Origin: Williamsia sp. | Lineage (GTDB): Bacteria; Bacteroidota; Bacteroidia; Chitinophagales; Chitinophagaceae | Reading direction: 5' to 3' | Length of the DNA: 64,000 bases | Assembly: GCA_015069695.1 (NCBI GenBank) | Contig: JADCRZ010000006.1 | Coordinates: 176,150-240,149 of the forward strand | Part shown: piece after piece, positions 35,483-44,599 of the stretch | Numbering within the stretch: position 1 is the first letter of the stretch | How the letters are laid out: the number at the start of each line of letters is the position of its first letter | Notes under the pieces: generated by a model | What the model saw: only the letters and a program-made list of their open reading frames with translations | Databases searched by the model: none | What the model was told of the DNA's origin: nothing | Translations under genes and position numbers: made by a program

Positions 35483-38446
35483 TCAGGAAATGTTTTCCGA
35501 ATGAAAATTCAGCAGGAAGTTGATCAGGTTTTCCTCCGGTTGCATCTGCAGTTTTTTTCTCAAGCGGTACCTGGCCAGTTCAACGCTCTTGATGCTGATA
35601 TTCATGATCGGGGCAATTTCCTTGCTGGAGAGGTTTAAACGCAAATACGCACAGAGCTTGAGCTCGCTGGGCGTAAGATGGGGATACCGGCTTTTCAGGG
35701 TCACCAGAAAATTGCTATGCACCCGGTCGAAATGAACGGCAAATTGTTCCCAGTTCTTTTTCATTTTATCTTCTCCCAGCATGCGGATGATCTTTTTGTA
35801 ATCTTCCGATTCCTTGTCCACCTCATTTATCTTCCGCATCCGCACAAATTCTTCCTTTACTTTCACCAGCATTTCACCTTTCTGGATCAGGTTGAGGGTT
35901 GTGGAAGCCAGCTCCGTATTCTTCAGTTCTATCTCTGATTCGAGTCTTTCATTGCGCAGCCGGATGATCTCTTTTTCGCTCCGCTCCAGTTCCAGCTGAT
36001 GCAGGTACATCAGTTGTTTTTGTTCTTCTTCGTGTTTGCCGGCCTGCAGCTGGTTCAGGTATTCCAGCTTTTTCCGCTCTTCTTCGTGTTTTTTCTGCTG
36101 GGCAAGAAATTTCCTTTTCTGCCAGCGATACCCTGTATAAACGAGCGAGCCAGCCATAACAAGATATAACAGGTAAGCCCAAACGGTGCGGTACCAGGGC
36201 GGCAAGATCGTGAAGGCATAACTTACGACCGCGGACTCTTCCCTTTCATGCGTTCTTGCCTTCACATGGAAAGTATATGTTCCGGGCGGAAGATAGGCAT
36301 AGTCCCGCTCATTCTTTTTCGACCACGTTGCCCAGGTCTTGTCAAAGTCTTCCAGGTAATAGGAGTACTCGACGCTCGACTGCTTGCCATACAAGGGCGA
36401 AGAATATTCAAAGTGAAGAGAGTTCCAGGCATAGCTGACCTTGGGAGTCTTTTGTTTAACAGCACTTGTATGGTCTGAAGCCGGGATGGAGTAACCGCCG
36501 AAAAGAGTGCTGTCCCTTTCATTGCTGATGCTGACATTGCTCAGAAGAATAGGAATGGCTTCCCTGTTGTGTTTGTACTCTTCATAATTGATGTGGTAAA
36601 AACCCTCTTCGCCGGCTACAAAAATATTGTTGCCATCATAAGGATAAACATATTCAAAGCCATTGCCCATGATCTTGTCATTCAGCTCAGGAAAATAGAC
36701 CGTTTCCCCTTTTGCCCCCGAAACCTCCGTTACGCCTAAGCGCTTGTTCTGAATGAACCATATATTGCCCTTGTTGTCTTCTTTCAGGTACTGGACCGGC
36801 CCTGCAGGCAGCATGGCTTTCATGAATGCGGAAGGTTCAAAATCATCCGTCTGCGGATTGTACTCAAAAAAACCTTTTTCGTTGGTGAGCACGATCCTGC
36901 TTTTGACTTTGAAGAGGTGATTGTTGTTTTCGGAGAGAATACCCTTTTTATCTTTATAGACCGAATAGGAAGGCTTGATGCCCCCATTCATCTTTACCTT
37001 GTACAAGCCTTTATAGGGGTGGGATGCCCAGGCGACATCACCATCCGTTTCAAGGAACCGGACAGATTCAAAATGACTGTGAACGGAAGGATTGATAAAT
37101 TTTCCCTTATCATACATGTAAAAATTAACCCCGTTATAGGTGCCTGCCAGCACCAGCGCCGATGGCATGATGCTGGCGGCCGGCAAGAACGTCCAGAAGC
37201 CGGTACTGCTGTCGAGCACTTCGGCTTTCCGGTCCTTGATCAGGAAAAAACCATCGTTGTGGCCCATCAGCAAATTGTTGTTCACGGCGGAGAGGTTCCA
37301 CACCTGTCCCTTGGTTCCTGCCACCAGCTCAAAATCACCTTTTATCAGGCTGATGTCTTGTTGGGTTGTCAGAGGAGCGCTGTACAAGCCATTGGAAGTG
37401 CCGATATAAAGATAATTACCATAGATGATGGAAGCCCTGCCGGAGCTGTGCTCCTCGTAATCGGCATAGATATGCTTGATGGAATTGTTATAGGCAACAA
37501 AATCAATTCCGTTGCCCAATCCCAGCCAGAGGTTTTTCTCCCGGTCCACAAAAACGCTGAGTACGTTGTTGTTTTGCAAACCATCCTGTTTAGACAGCCG
37601 CTGGATCAATTCCCCCTTTTTATTAACGATAAAACAGCCGCCGAGGCTGGTAGCAATCGCAAGCCGGTCCGGACTGATCACCGCCGCTGAATAAGGGCTT
37701 TTTTCTGCGATCATTTGCAGGTCGCGCGTGCTGAATGCCGTGAGCCCGTTTCCATTGAGCAGGTACATGCCATGTTTTCGGGTAATGACCAGTGAGCTGT
37801 CCCTGCCAAAAGGGATCAGCGAAACCACCTGGGCTTTTTCCGGCAGCCCGTTAGTGGAAAGAAAAGGGACCCATCTTCCCTCCTGGAAGGCCAGCAATCC
37901 TTTTCCATATGCCTTGCCGATCAGCCGGCCGTTGCAGCTTCCCAGAAACCCCCAGGAGATATCACTGTAAACCAGGATCTTTTCATTTTTAAAATGAAGG
38001 ATCTTTTTGAATGAGCGGAAAAACACCTCATCACCCACAGGAATTACGTCCCACACATCGGTAAAATCCTTGCTGTCCTCCGGGATCAGCTGGGTGAGGG
38101 AATGATATGAGAGCAGTCCGTTTGCTCCCGGTTCAAAAAAACCGATCTCACCTTGTGAGCCTACATAGATCCGTCCATTGCCGGCCATAGCCACCGAACG
38201 GATGCCGTTAGAGCCCGGGAGAAGAGATTTTTTCCAGAAGTGCCCGTCAAAGGTCAACAAGCCTTCATTGTTCGCACAATAAATAATGCCTGCATTGTCC
38301 TGACAGAATTTCCAGTTCTGGGTACCTGCCCCGTATTGTTGCTTGGGATAATTGATGATCCCGGGAAGGGCAACCGTATTTTGCGCTTCCCCCTTTATAA
38401 AATGCAGGCTGCAGCCAAGAAAAATCAAAAAGAATTTACCTCTCAT
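35483..38446 (-). CDS. Triple-tyrosine (Y_Y_Y) propeller transcription regulator with LuxR-type HTH
   Basis: 987 residues from ATG 38446 (MRGKFFLIFLG); a GTG four codons upstream is possible. Signal peptide ends IKGEAQN. A periplasmic sensor made of two seven-bladed Reg_prop-type propellers (about 30-660) is followed by the Y_Y_Y domain (SLHFEYSSPLYG, YLEDFDKTWATWS, YLPPGTYTFHVKAR). One transmembrane helix (VWAYLLYLVMAGSLVYTGY) and a long cytoplasmic coiled coil come next, then a GerE/LuxR HTH (HLTPSELKLCAYLRLNLSSK, NISIKSVELARYRLRKKL). There is no kinase core, so signal passes directly from the propellers to DNA binding. It is divergent from the SusC gene at 38615 across a 168-bp region and very probably controls that PUL when its oligosaccharide is bound. 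Confidence 0.9.
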   Translation of the reverse strand: MRGKFFLIFLGCSLHFIKGEAQNTVALPGIINYPKQQYGAGTQNWKFCQDNAGIIYCANNEGLLTFDGHFWKKSLLPGSNGIRSVAMAGNGRIYVGSQGEIGFFEPGANGLLSYHSLTQLIPEDSKDFTDVWDVIPVGDEVFFRSFKKILHFKNEKILVYSDISWGFLGSCNGRLIGKAYGKGLLAFQEGRWVPFLSTNGLPEKAQVVSLIPFGRDSSLVITRKHGMYLLNGNGLTAFSTRDLQMIAEKSPYSAAVISPDRLAIATSLGGCFIVNKKGELIQRLSKQDGLQNNNVLSVFVDREKNLWLGLGNGIDFVAYNNSIKHIYADYEEHSSGRASIIYGNYLYIGTSNGLYSAPLTTQQDISLIKGDFELVAGTKGQVWNLSAVNNNLLMGHNDGFFLIKDRKAEVLDSSTGFWTFLPAASIMPSALVLAGTYNGVNFYMYDKGKFINPSVHSHFESVRFLETDGDVAWASHPYKGLYKVKMNGGIKPSYSVYKDKKGILSENNNHLFKVKSRIVLTNEKGFFEYNPQTDDFEPSAFMKAMLPAGPVQYLKEDNKGNIWFIQNKRLGVTEVSGAKGETVYFPELNDKIMGNGFEYVYPYDGNNIFVAGEEGFYHINYEEYKHNREAIPILLSNVSISNERDSTLFGGYSIPASDHTSAVKQKTPKVSYAWNSLHFEYSSPLYGKQSSVEYSYYLEDFDKTWATWSKKNERDYAYLPPGTYTFHVKARTHEREESAVVSYAFTILPPWYRTVWAYLLYLVMAGSLVYTGYRWQKRKFLAQQKKHEEERKKLEYLNQLQAGKHEEEQKQLMYLHQLELERSEKEIIRLRNERLESEIELKNTELASTTLNLIQKGEMLVKVKEEFVRMRKINEVDKESEDYKKIIRMLGEDKMKKNWEQFAVHFDRVHSNFLVTLKSRYPHLTPSELKLCAYLRLNLSSKEIAPIMNISIKSVELARYRLRKKLQMQPEENLINFLLNFHSENIS

Positions 38447-38614
38447 ATGACAATCCACCGTCCGACTAATGTAACAAATTAATATGATGTAGTAATGATG
38501 GGGTAAAAACCCTTTTTATCAGGGAGGTTTTAATTTTTGATGTGGGAATGATGTGGTGAAAATCCTGGCCTGGTTGGCTGGTATCCTAATTTAGCAGCCA
38601 ACAAATTCTTGCGT

Positions 38615-41600
38615 ATGAAAGTCAGATTTCTACTGTATCTTTTTTTGGTGCTTTTCTCGCACATTGCTTTGGCTCAAAGCCGCGTTATCAGCGGTAAGAT
38701 CGTATCCAAAACGACCGGCGAGCCGCTCATGGGAGCCACTGTTTCAGTCAGGGGCACAACCGCTTCTTCCATTACCGACAATGCGGGCAATTTCAAGATC
38801 AGCGTTCCTGCTTCAGCCCAGTCGCTGATGGTCACTTATGTTGGTTACGGAAACCAGGACATCAGGATTCCGGCTTCGGGTAACGTCACCGTTGAACTGA
38901 CCGCTGCAGAAGGGGCCAGGCTTGATGAAGTGGTGGTGGTAGGGTATGGCGTGCAGCGTAAAAGCGTTGTAACCGGCTCTATCTCAAGTGTCCGCGCCGC
39001 TGACCTGGAAGACCAGCCGGTTACCCGCATCGAACAATCATTGCAGGGCCGTACCTCCGGGTTAACCATTGCATCCAATTCCGGGCAGCCCGGGGCCGCC
39101 GCTACCGTCCGTCTAAGAGGATTCACCTCTTTTGGCAATGGCAAGAACGAACCTTTGTGGGTGATCGATGGTGTGGTGATCGACAATGGAGGGATCGGCT
39201 ATCTGAACCAGGACGACATAGAATCTATTGAGGTCCTGAAAGATGCAGCCTCTGCCGCCATTTACGGTACCCGCGCCGCTGCAGGCGTAATCCTGGTGAC
39301 CACCAAAAAAGGCAGGAGCGGCACCCTCCGGGTCAATTATTCCGGATACTACGGCACCCAGGCGCCGGCCAAAAAGCTGGATCTTTTAAATGCCACGCAA
39401 TATGCTACGTTACGAAACCAGGCCCTGGTGGCTGCCGGCAGCGCACCCGCCTTTGCCGATCCGGCCTCCCTGGGCAAGGGAACCGACTGGCAGGACCTTG
39501 TCTTTAATAACAGTGCACGGAGACAAAACCACGAATTCAACGTAAGCGGCGGGAACGACAAAGCCAATTACTTTACTTCATTCGGGTACAACGACATCCA
39601 GGGTGTGATAGCAACCCCTGTTTCCAAGTGGAAAAGGATCAATTTCCGGATCAATACCACGTTCAGGCCAGCAAAATGGATCAGCTTCGGGGAAAACCTG
39701 GGATACAGCCATGCAAAAAACAGCGGCATCGGCGAAGTGAACCGCGAATACGGCGGCATCGTCAGCTCTGCGCTCAACCTCGATCCAACCACCCCGGCCC
39801 GGATCACAGACCCCGTAGCCCAAGCTGCTTATGTGCCTTCCAGCGCCACCAACCTGGCCGCTGCCACCCGCGACCGCAACACCGGCCAGCTGTTCGGCAT
39901 CTCCCCTTATGTACTGCAGGAAATGAAAAACCCGCTGGCTGTTATCCAGAACAGGCTGGGCAACTACGGATGGGATCATAATATTGTCGGAAATGCCTTT
40001 GTGGACATCACGCCGGTAAAGGGATTGCTGATCCATTCCTCCCTGGGTACCAAACTGGCCTTTTACGGCAGCGAAAGCTTTACACCTGTGGCCTTTTATA
40101 ACACTTCCACAGCCATCAACAACTCAAACATAACCCGTTCCGAAAATTACCTGGAAAACTGGAACGTGGAAAATACAGTTTCCTATAACCGTGTTTTCAA
40201 TGAGCATAACATCACATTGCTGGCGGGCATGGGAGAATACAAAGACAACAATGCCCGCGGGGTAACCGCTGTTTACCAGAACGTTCCGGCCACCACTTTC
40301 GACCAGGCCTCCTTCCGGTACAGCGCCCTGCCGGCCGACAGGCAGAACAGCAGCGGTTCTGACGGCACAGACCACCGGATCAATTCCCTGTTCTCCCGCC
40401 TTCAATATAATTACGGCCAGAAATACCTGTTGACCGCCCTTATCAGGCGCGATGGTTCATCCCGGTTCGGATCAAACAACAAGTTCGGTTACTTTCCTTC
40501 CGTATCCCTTGGCTGGGTGCCCACCCTGGAAAAATTCTTTCCTTCCAACCAGGTACTCACCAGCCTGAAACTCCGTGGTAGCTATGGTATTACAGGTAAT
40601 GACGGCATCGCTGATTTCTCTTATGTTCCCCTTGTAGGTGCAGGCGGACAGCGGAATTACACCTTCGGAACCACCGGCGTGGTATACGTTGGTTACAGCC
40701 CCGCAGCACCGGCCAATCCCGATTTGAAATGGGAGCAGACCAGCCAGCTGGATCTCGGCCTGGATGCGGTTCTCTTCAACGCACTGACCTTTACGGCAGA
40801 CGTCTATAAAAAGAAAACCACCGGTATCCTTCAAACCCCGGCCATACCAGGCTATGCCGGATACGGCAGTTTTGCCCAGAACTACGACGATCTGGAAAAT
40901 ACCGGTTTGGAAATCGAACTGGGTTACAGAAAAAAACTGGGTGAGTTCACCCTGGGCGTAAACGGCAACGTGTCTTTTTACCGCAACAAAGTTACCCGGA
41001 TGCTTCCCGGCCAGACTTACATCGAAGACAACAGCGCCACTTTCCAGAACCTGGGCAATATAACCCGGACAGCCCTGAATGCACCCTACCAGCGCTTCTT
41101 TGGTTACCAGACCCTGGGTATTTTCCAGTCCCAGGCAGAGATCGACGCTTATGTAGGAGCCGACAAGATGACCAAGCTGCAACCGACCGCAAAACCGGGC
41201 GACCTGAAATTTGCCAATCTGAACAATGACAATACGATCAATGCCAATGACCGTACTTACCTGGGCAACCCCAATCCGACGGCCAGCTATGGTTTAACAG
41301 TGAACCTGGGCTACAAGAGCTTTGATTTTGTCGTGTTCGGCAGCGGCTCGGGCGGCAATCAGATCTTCCAGGGGCTGAGAAGGCTCGACATTGCTTCGGC
41401 AAACTACCAGACCAAATACCTCGACGCCTGGACGCCAACCAATACATCGGCTACCCTGCCCCGGATCGTGAATGGCGACCCGAGCGGAAACTATTCCAGG
41501 TTCACGAACCTCTATCTGGAAAACGGCACTTTCTTTAAAGTAAGAACAATGCAGCTGGGTTATTCTTTACCGGATAACCTCATCAGGAGATTTGGCATGC

Positions 41601-41776
41601 AAAGGTTGCGGGTATATGTACTGGGTGAAAACCTGTTTACCTTCACCAAATACAGCGGGTACGATCCGGAGATCGGCGTTAGCCCTGATTCAGGCGGCGG
41701 GTCGCAGTTCGGTATTGACCGTGGTTTTTATGTACCGGCCCGTTCTTTTTTACTTGGTTTGAACATTGGATTTTAA
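38615..41776 (+). CDS. SusC/RagA-family TonB-dependent transporter of the GH30 PUL
   Basis: 1053 residues from ATG 38615 (MKVRFLLYLFL); the longer frame starts at TTG 38609. Signal peptide ends HIALAQS. Regulatory-like domain: VISGKIVSKTTGEPLMGATV. Then DEVVVVGYGVQRKSVVTGS, plug motifs PLWVIDGVVIDNGG and VLKDAASAAIYGTRAAAG, and a long barrel ending LLGLNIGF. It imports the oligosaccharides bound by the SusD lipoprotein encoded 18 bp downstream. It is the first gene of a rightward operon of six genes (SusC, SusD, cytochrome, GH30, GH30, GH5), with the regulator divergent upstream. I saw no clear -33/-7 pair in the divergent region. Confidence 0.95.
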   Translation: MKVRFLLYLFLVLFSHIALAQSRVISGKIVSKTTGEPLMGATVSVRGTTASSITDNAGNFKISVPASAQSLMVTYVGYGNQDIRIPASGNVTVELTAAEGARLDEVVVVGYGVQRKSVVTGSISSVRAADLEDQPVTRIEQSLQGRTSGLTIASNSGQPGAAATVRLRGFTSFGNGKNEPLWVIDGVVIDNGGIGYLNQDDIESIEVLKDAASAAIYGTRAAAGVILVTTKKGRSGTLRVNYSGYYGTQAPAKKLDLLNATQYATLRNQALVAAGSAPAFADPASLGKGTDWQDLVFNNSARRQNHEFNVSGGNDKANYFTSFGYNDIQGVIATPVSKWKRINFRINTTFRPAKWISFGENLGYSHAKNSGIGEVNREYGGIVSSALNLDPTTPARITDPVAQAAYVPSSATNLAAATRDRNTGQLFGISPYVLQEMKNPLAVIQNRLGNYGWDHNIVGNAFVDITPVKGLLIHSSLGTKLAFYGSESFTPVAFYNTSTAINNSNITRSENYLENWNVENTVSYNRVFNEHNITLLAGMGEYKDNNARGVTAVYQNVPATTFDQASFRYSALPADRQNSSGSDGTDHRINSLFSRLQYNYGQKYLLTALIRRDGSSRFGSNNKFGYFPSVSLGWVPTLEKFFPSNQVLTSLKLRGSYGITGNDGIADFSYVPLVGAGGQRNYTFGTTGVVYVGYSPAAPANPDLKWEQTSQLDLGLDAVLFNALTFTADVYKKKTTGILQTPAIPGYAGYGSFAQNYDDLENTGLEIELGYRKKLGEFTLGVNGNVSFYRNKVTRMLPGQTYIEDNSATFQNLGNITRTALNAPYQRFFGYQTLGIFQSQAEIDAYVGADKMTKLQPTAKPGDLKFANLNNDNTINANDRTYLGNPNPTASYGLTVNLGYKSFDFVVFGSGSGGNQIFQGLRRLDIASANYQTKYLDAWTPTNTSATLPRIVNGDPSGNYSRFTNLYLENGTFFKVRTMQLGYSLPDNLIRRFGMQRLRVYVLGENLFTFTKYSGYDPEIGVSPDSGGGSQFGIDRGFYVPARSFLLGLNIGF

Positions 41777-41794
41777 CTGTATAAATCAGACTAT

Positions 41795-43312
41795 ATGAAA
41801 TATAAATTTTTGGGTGCGGCAGCGATGGCTTGTATGATCCTGCTGCTCAACGGTTGCAAAAAAGAGTTGAATGTAAATCCGCAGGAGCGCATTACGCTGG
41901 ATAATTATTATAAAACAGAAGCCGATGCTTTTGCAGCCCTGGTAGCCGTATACGACAGGTTTGCCTACCAGGCCGGCGGCCTGTACGACAAGGCCGCTAT
42001 CATGGATGTTGCCGGTGACGACCAGCTGGCAGGCGGCGGAGGCCCCACAGACATCAACGACCTGCAAGTGACCGAAAGATATACACTGAGCGCGACTACG
42101 GGTCCGCAAGGTTACCTGTGGAACCGGGGTTATGCAGGCATTTACCGGGCAAATATCCTGCTATCGAAGATCGATGGCATCGCCATGGATGCGGCTAAAA
42201 AGGCCCGGTTTGTGGCAGAGCTGAAAGCCATGCGTGGCGCCTTTTATTTTGACCTGGTTACATTTTTCAAGAACATCCCGCTGATAGAAGGTACGGTTGA
42301 TCCGGCAGATCTGTACAATGTAGAACAAACCACGCCGGATAAGATTTATGCCTATGTAGAAAAAGACCTGAACGACGCCATCGCAGCGCTGCCCGCTACC
42401 GTACCGGTTGCTACGGAAGGCGGCCGACTGACAAAAGGCGGTGCACAGGCCCTGCTGGGAAAAGTACTGTTGTATCAAAAGAAGTGGCAGGCGGCGGCTG
42501 ACCAGTTTGCGGTAGTCAACGGCACGGCACCCGGTGTAGCTGCATCGGTATACGGCTATAAGCTTGTTCCCAATTTTGCTGACCTGTGGAAAACATCCAA
42601 TAAGTTCAGCTCCGAAGCAGTGATAGAATTCGTACACAGTTCACTGTCGAACGGTGGCTGGGGCGACGCCGGTGCCAGCGAAGGCAACCTGCTCTGCATC
42701 ATTACCGGTCCGCGGGGTTATTCGCAGCTCAATACAGCTGCGCCCGATTATTTTTCCGGATACAGTTTCCTGGTATTCACCCAGGCCTTCTATAATTTTA
42801 TCAAGAACGATCCCCGGAGCATCCCTACTGTTGCCAACCTGGACAGCCTGAAGGCTGCAGGCTTGGCCAACTATACACCGGGTTATAATAACACCGGTCT
42901 CTTTTTGAATAAATTCATCGCCCGTGTATCCAACAAGGTCGCCACTACACCCGAACTGAATTTCGGGCAGGATGAGTATGAGATCAGGCTGGCCGATACT
43001 TACCTGATGGAAGCCGAAGCCCTGTTGAATGCCGGTGCTGCCGTAGGTGCTGGCAGCAGGGCCTATCAATTGCTCAATGCCGTCAGGGCAAGGGTTGGAC
43101 TGGCGCCGGTTGCCGTAACACAAACCAACATCGAAACAGAAAGAAGGCTTGAGCTTGCAGGCGAAGGCCAGCGCTGGCCCGACCTGGTGCGCTGGGGCAA
43201 AGCCGCTACCGTATTGGCCTCCAAAGGTTTTGTGGCCGGCAAGAACGAGCTGTTCCCGATTCCGCAGAACGAGCTGAACAATACAAAGCTGAAACAAAAC
43301 CCCGGTTACTAA
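41795..43312 (+). CDS. SusD/RagB-family lipoprotein of the GH30 PUL
   Basis: 505 residues, ATG 41795. Lipobox LLLNGCKK. Family landmarks: NYYKTEADAFAALVAVYDRF, NRGYAGIYRANILLSKIDGI, ELKAMRGAFYFDLVTFFKNI, LTKGGAQALLGKVLLYQKKW, RLADTYLMEAEALLNAGA, ERRLELAGEGQRWPDLVRWG and the end ELNNTKLKQNPGY. It is a surface glycan-binding lid of the SusC channel. Co-transcribed enzymes are GH30 and GH5, so beta-glucan oligosaccharides are the likely ligand (inference). Unlike many PULs there is no separate surface glycan-binding protein after SusD; the next gene, 37 bp on, is a multiheme cytochrome. Confidence 0.94.
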   Translation: MKYKFLGAAAMACMILLLNGCKKELNVNPQERITLDNYYKTEADAFAALVAVYDRFAYQAGGLYDKAAIMDVAGDDQLAGGGGPTDINDLQVTERYTLSATTGPQGYLWNRGYAGIYRANILLSKIDGIAMDAAKKARFVAELKAMRGAFYFDLVTFFKNIPLIEGTVDPADLYNVEQTTPDKIYAYVEKDLNDAIAALPATVPVATEGGRLTKGGAQALLGKVLLYQKKWQAAADQFAVVNGTAPGVAASVYGYKLVPNFADLWKTSNKFSSEAVIEFVHSSLSNGGWGDAGASEGNLLCIITGPRGYSQLNTAAPDYFSGYSFLVFTQAFYNFIKNDPRSIPTVANLDSLKAAGLANYTPGYNNTGLFLNKFIARVSNKVATTPELNFGQDEYEIRLADTYLMEAEALLNAGAAVGAGSRAYQLLNAVRARVGLAPVAVTQTNIETERRLELAGEGQRWPDLVRWGKAATVLASKGFVAGKNELFPIPQNELNNTKLKQNPGY

Positions 43313-43349
43313 ACCTGGTCGCTGCCAGAAACATAAGCAGATAGAACGT

Positions 43350-44573
43350 ATGCAGTATCCTAAAATCCTGTTGGTGGTCTGTCTGCTTATTTTTTCCGTC
43401 GCACTTTTTTCAAAATGCGGCTCTAACGGCCAGCCTTCCACGAAAGATCCCAGAGGTGATGCGTATGCGGGTATGCAGACATGCATCGCCTGCCACCAGG
43501 ATGTTTTTGCTTCTTATACCCATTCCAATCATGCTAAAACTTCATGGGCCATCCACGACACGGTACTAGATAAAACGGCGCCTTCAACACGTCCGTTTTA
43601 TTTCCAGGATTCAAGCCGGGTCGTTATCGAGGAGGGCAACGACTCCCTTTTCCAGTCTTATTTTGTGAATGGCCGGAAGACGGTATCCAACCAGTTTGAC
43701 ATTGCTTTTGGTTCAGGAGAAAAGGCGCAGACCTATGCATCCTGGCAGAAGGACCAGCTGCTGCAACTGCCCCTCAGCTATTACAGCAGCCTGCATGATT
43801 GGGCAAACAGCCCAGGATTTCCTGCCAGCCATGCCCGGTTTGAACGGGTGATCGTAAGCCGCTGCTTCGAATGCCATGCTTCTTATGTTGAAAAAGAGTT
43901 TGTGCAATCCGGCCCCCTGGCTGTCAGCGAAAAGCTGGACAGGAATTCCATTATCTATGGCATCGATTGTGAGCGGTGCCATGGGCCGGCATCGGAGCAT
44001 GTTCAATTTCACCGGGAGCATCCAGCGGCAAAGACACCGATGTATATGGTATCCCTCCGCTCACTCAACCGCCGCCGGCAGCTGGATGTTTGCGCCGTTT
44101 GCCATTCGGGCAACGACCAGGCAACGCAAAGAGCTGTGTTTGGTTTCCGGCCGGGTGATACCTTGTCAAATTTTTACTATCCTGACTTTGACGCGCGCAA
44201 CAAGGAGCCCGACGTGCATGGCAAACAATTGCAATTGCTCGGGATGAGCCGCTGCTACCAGCAGACGGGAATGACCTGCATGACCTGCCACAACCCGCAC
44301 GACGAAGGAAAAGGAACAAACGGATATATAGCAACCTGTATGAATTGCCACAGGCAATCTTCCCATGCTTTGGAAATGTTGAAAGAAACCCGTACACAGG
44401 ATGCTCGTTCCGGGATGCAAAGACCCGATTGCCTCGATTGCCACATGCCGCTGCAGGCATCGAAAACCATTTATTTCAGCAACAGCACAGGTGCGAAAGT
44501 TATTCCCTACTATTTGAGAACGCACAGGATTGCCGTATACAAAGACAGTATTCAAACCAGTCAAAAGGAATGA
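43350..44573 (+). CDS. Seven-heme c-type cytochrome (cytochrome c554-like), envelope protein
   Basis: 407 residues, ATG 43350. The N-terminus LLVVCLLIFSVALFSKCGSNG is a signal peptide, possibly a lipoprotein signal with Cys23 modified. Seven CXXCH heme sites are present: CIACH 45-49, CFECH 172-176, CERCH 207-211, CAVCH 248-252, CMTCH 310-314, CMNCH 330-334 and CLDCH 361-365. Further His residues (HTHSNH-like region 58-61, His150, His217, His224, His290) could be distal ligands. The start DPRGDAYAGMQTCIACH and the spacing resemble cytochrome c554/OTR-type proteins of Bacteroidota. It would carry electrons in the periplasm or outer membrane. It sits inside the PUL operon: 37 bp after SusD and 26 bp before GH30, same strand. 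No oxidoreductase partner is visible in the window. Confidence 0.92.
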   Translation: MQYPKILLVVCLLIFSVALFSKCGSNGQPSTKDPRGDAYAGMQTCIACHQDVFASYTHSNHAKTSWAIHDTVLDKTAPSTRPFYFQDSSRVVIEEGNDSLFQSYFVNGRKTVSNQFDIAFGSGEKAQTYASWQKDQLLQLPLSYYSSLHDWANSPGFPASHARFERVIVSRCFECHASYVEKEFVQSGPLAVSEKLDRNSIIYGIDCERCHGPASEHVQFHREHPAAKTPMYMVSLRSLNRRRQLDVCAVCHSGNDQATQRAVFGFRPGDTLSNFYYPDFDARNKEPDVHGKQLQLLGMSRCYQQTGMTCMTCHNPHDEGKGTNGYIATCMNCHRQSSHALEMLKETRTQDARSGMQRPDCLDCHMPLQASKTIYFSNSTGAKVIPYYLRTHRIAVYKDSIQTSQKE

Positions 44574-44599
44574 TTTTTTACAGCCCAACCATTCACATC

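Noticed and set aside
36917..37690. 257-codon frame on the plus strand
   Set aside because: Antisense to the propeller part of the PUL regulator; shadow of a long real gene.
42641..43486. 281-codon frame on the minus strand
   Set aside because: Antisense to the SusD gene and the start of the cytochrome gene; no domain similarity.
44345..44599. N-terminal extension of the first GH30 frame
   Set aside because: Overlaps the cytochrome gene in another frame; the ATG at 44600 is directly followed by a lipoprotein signal.
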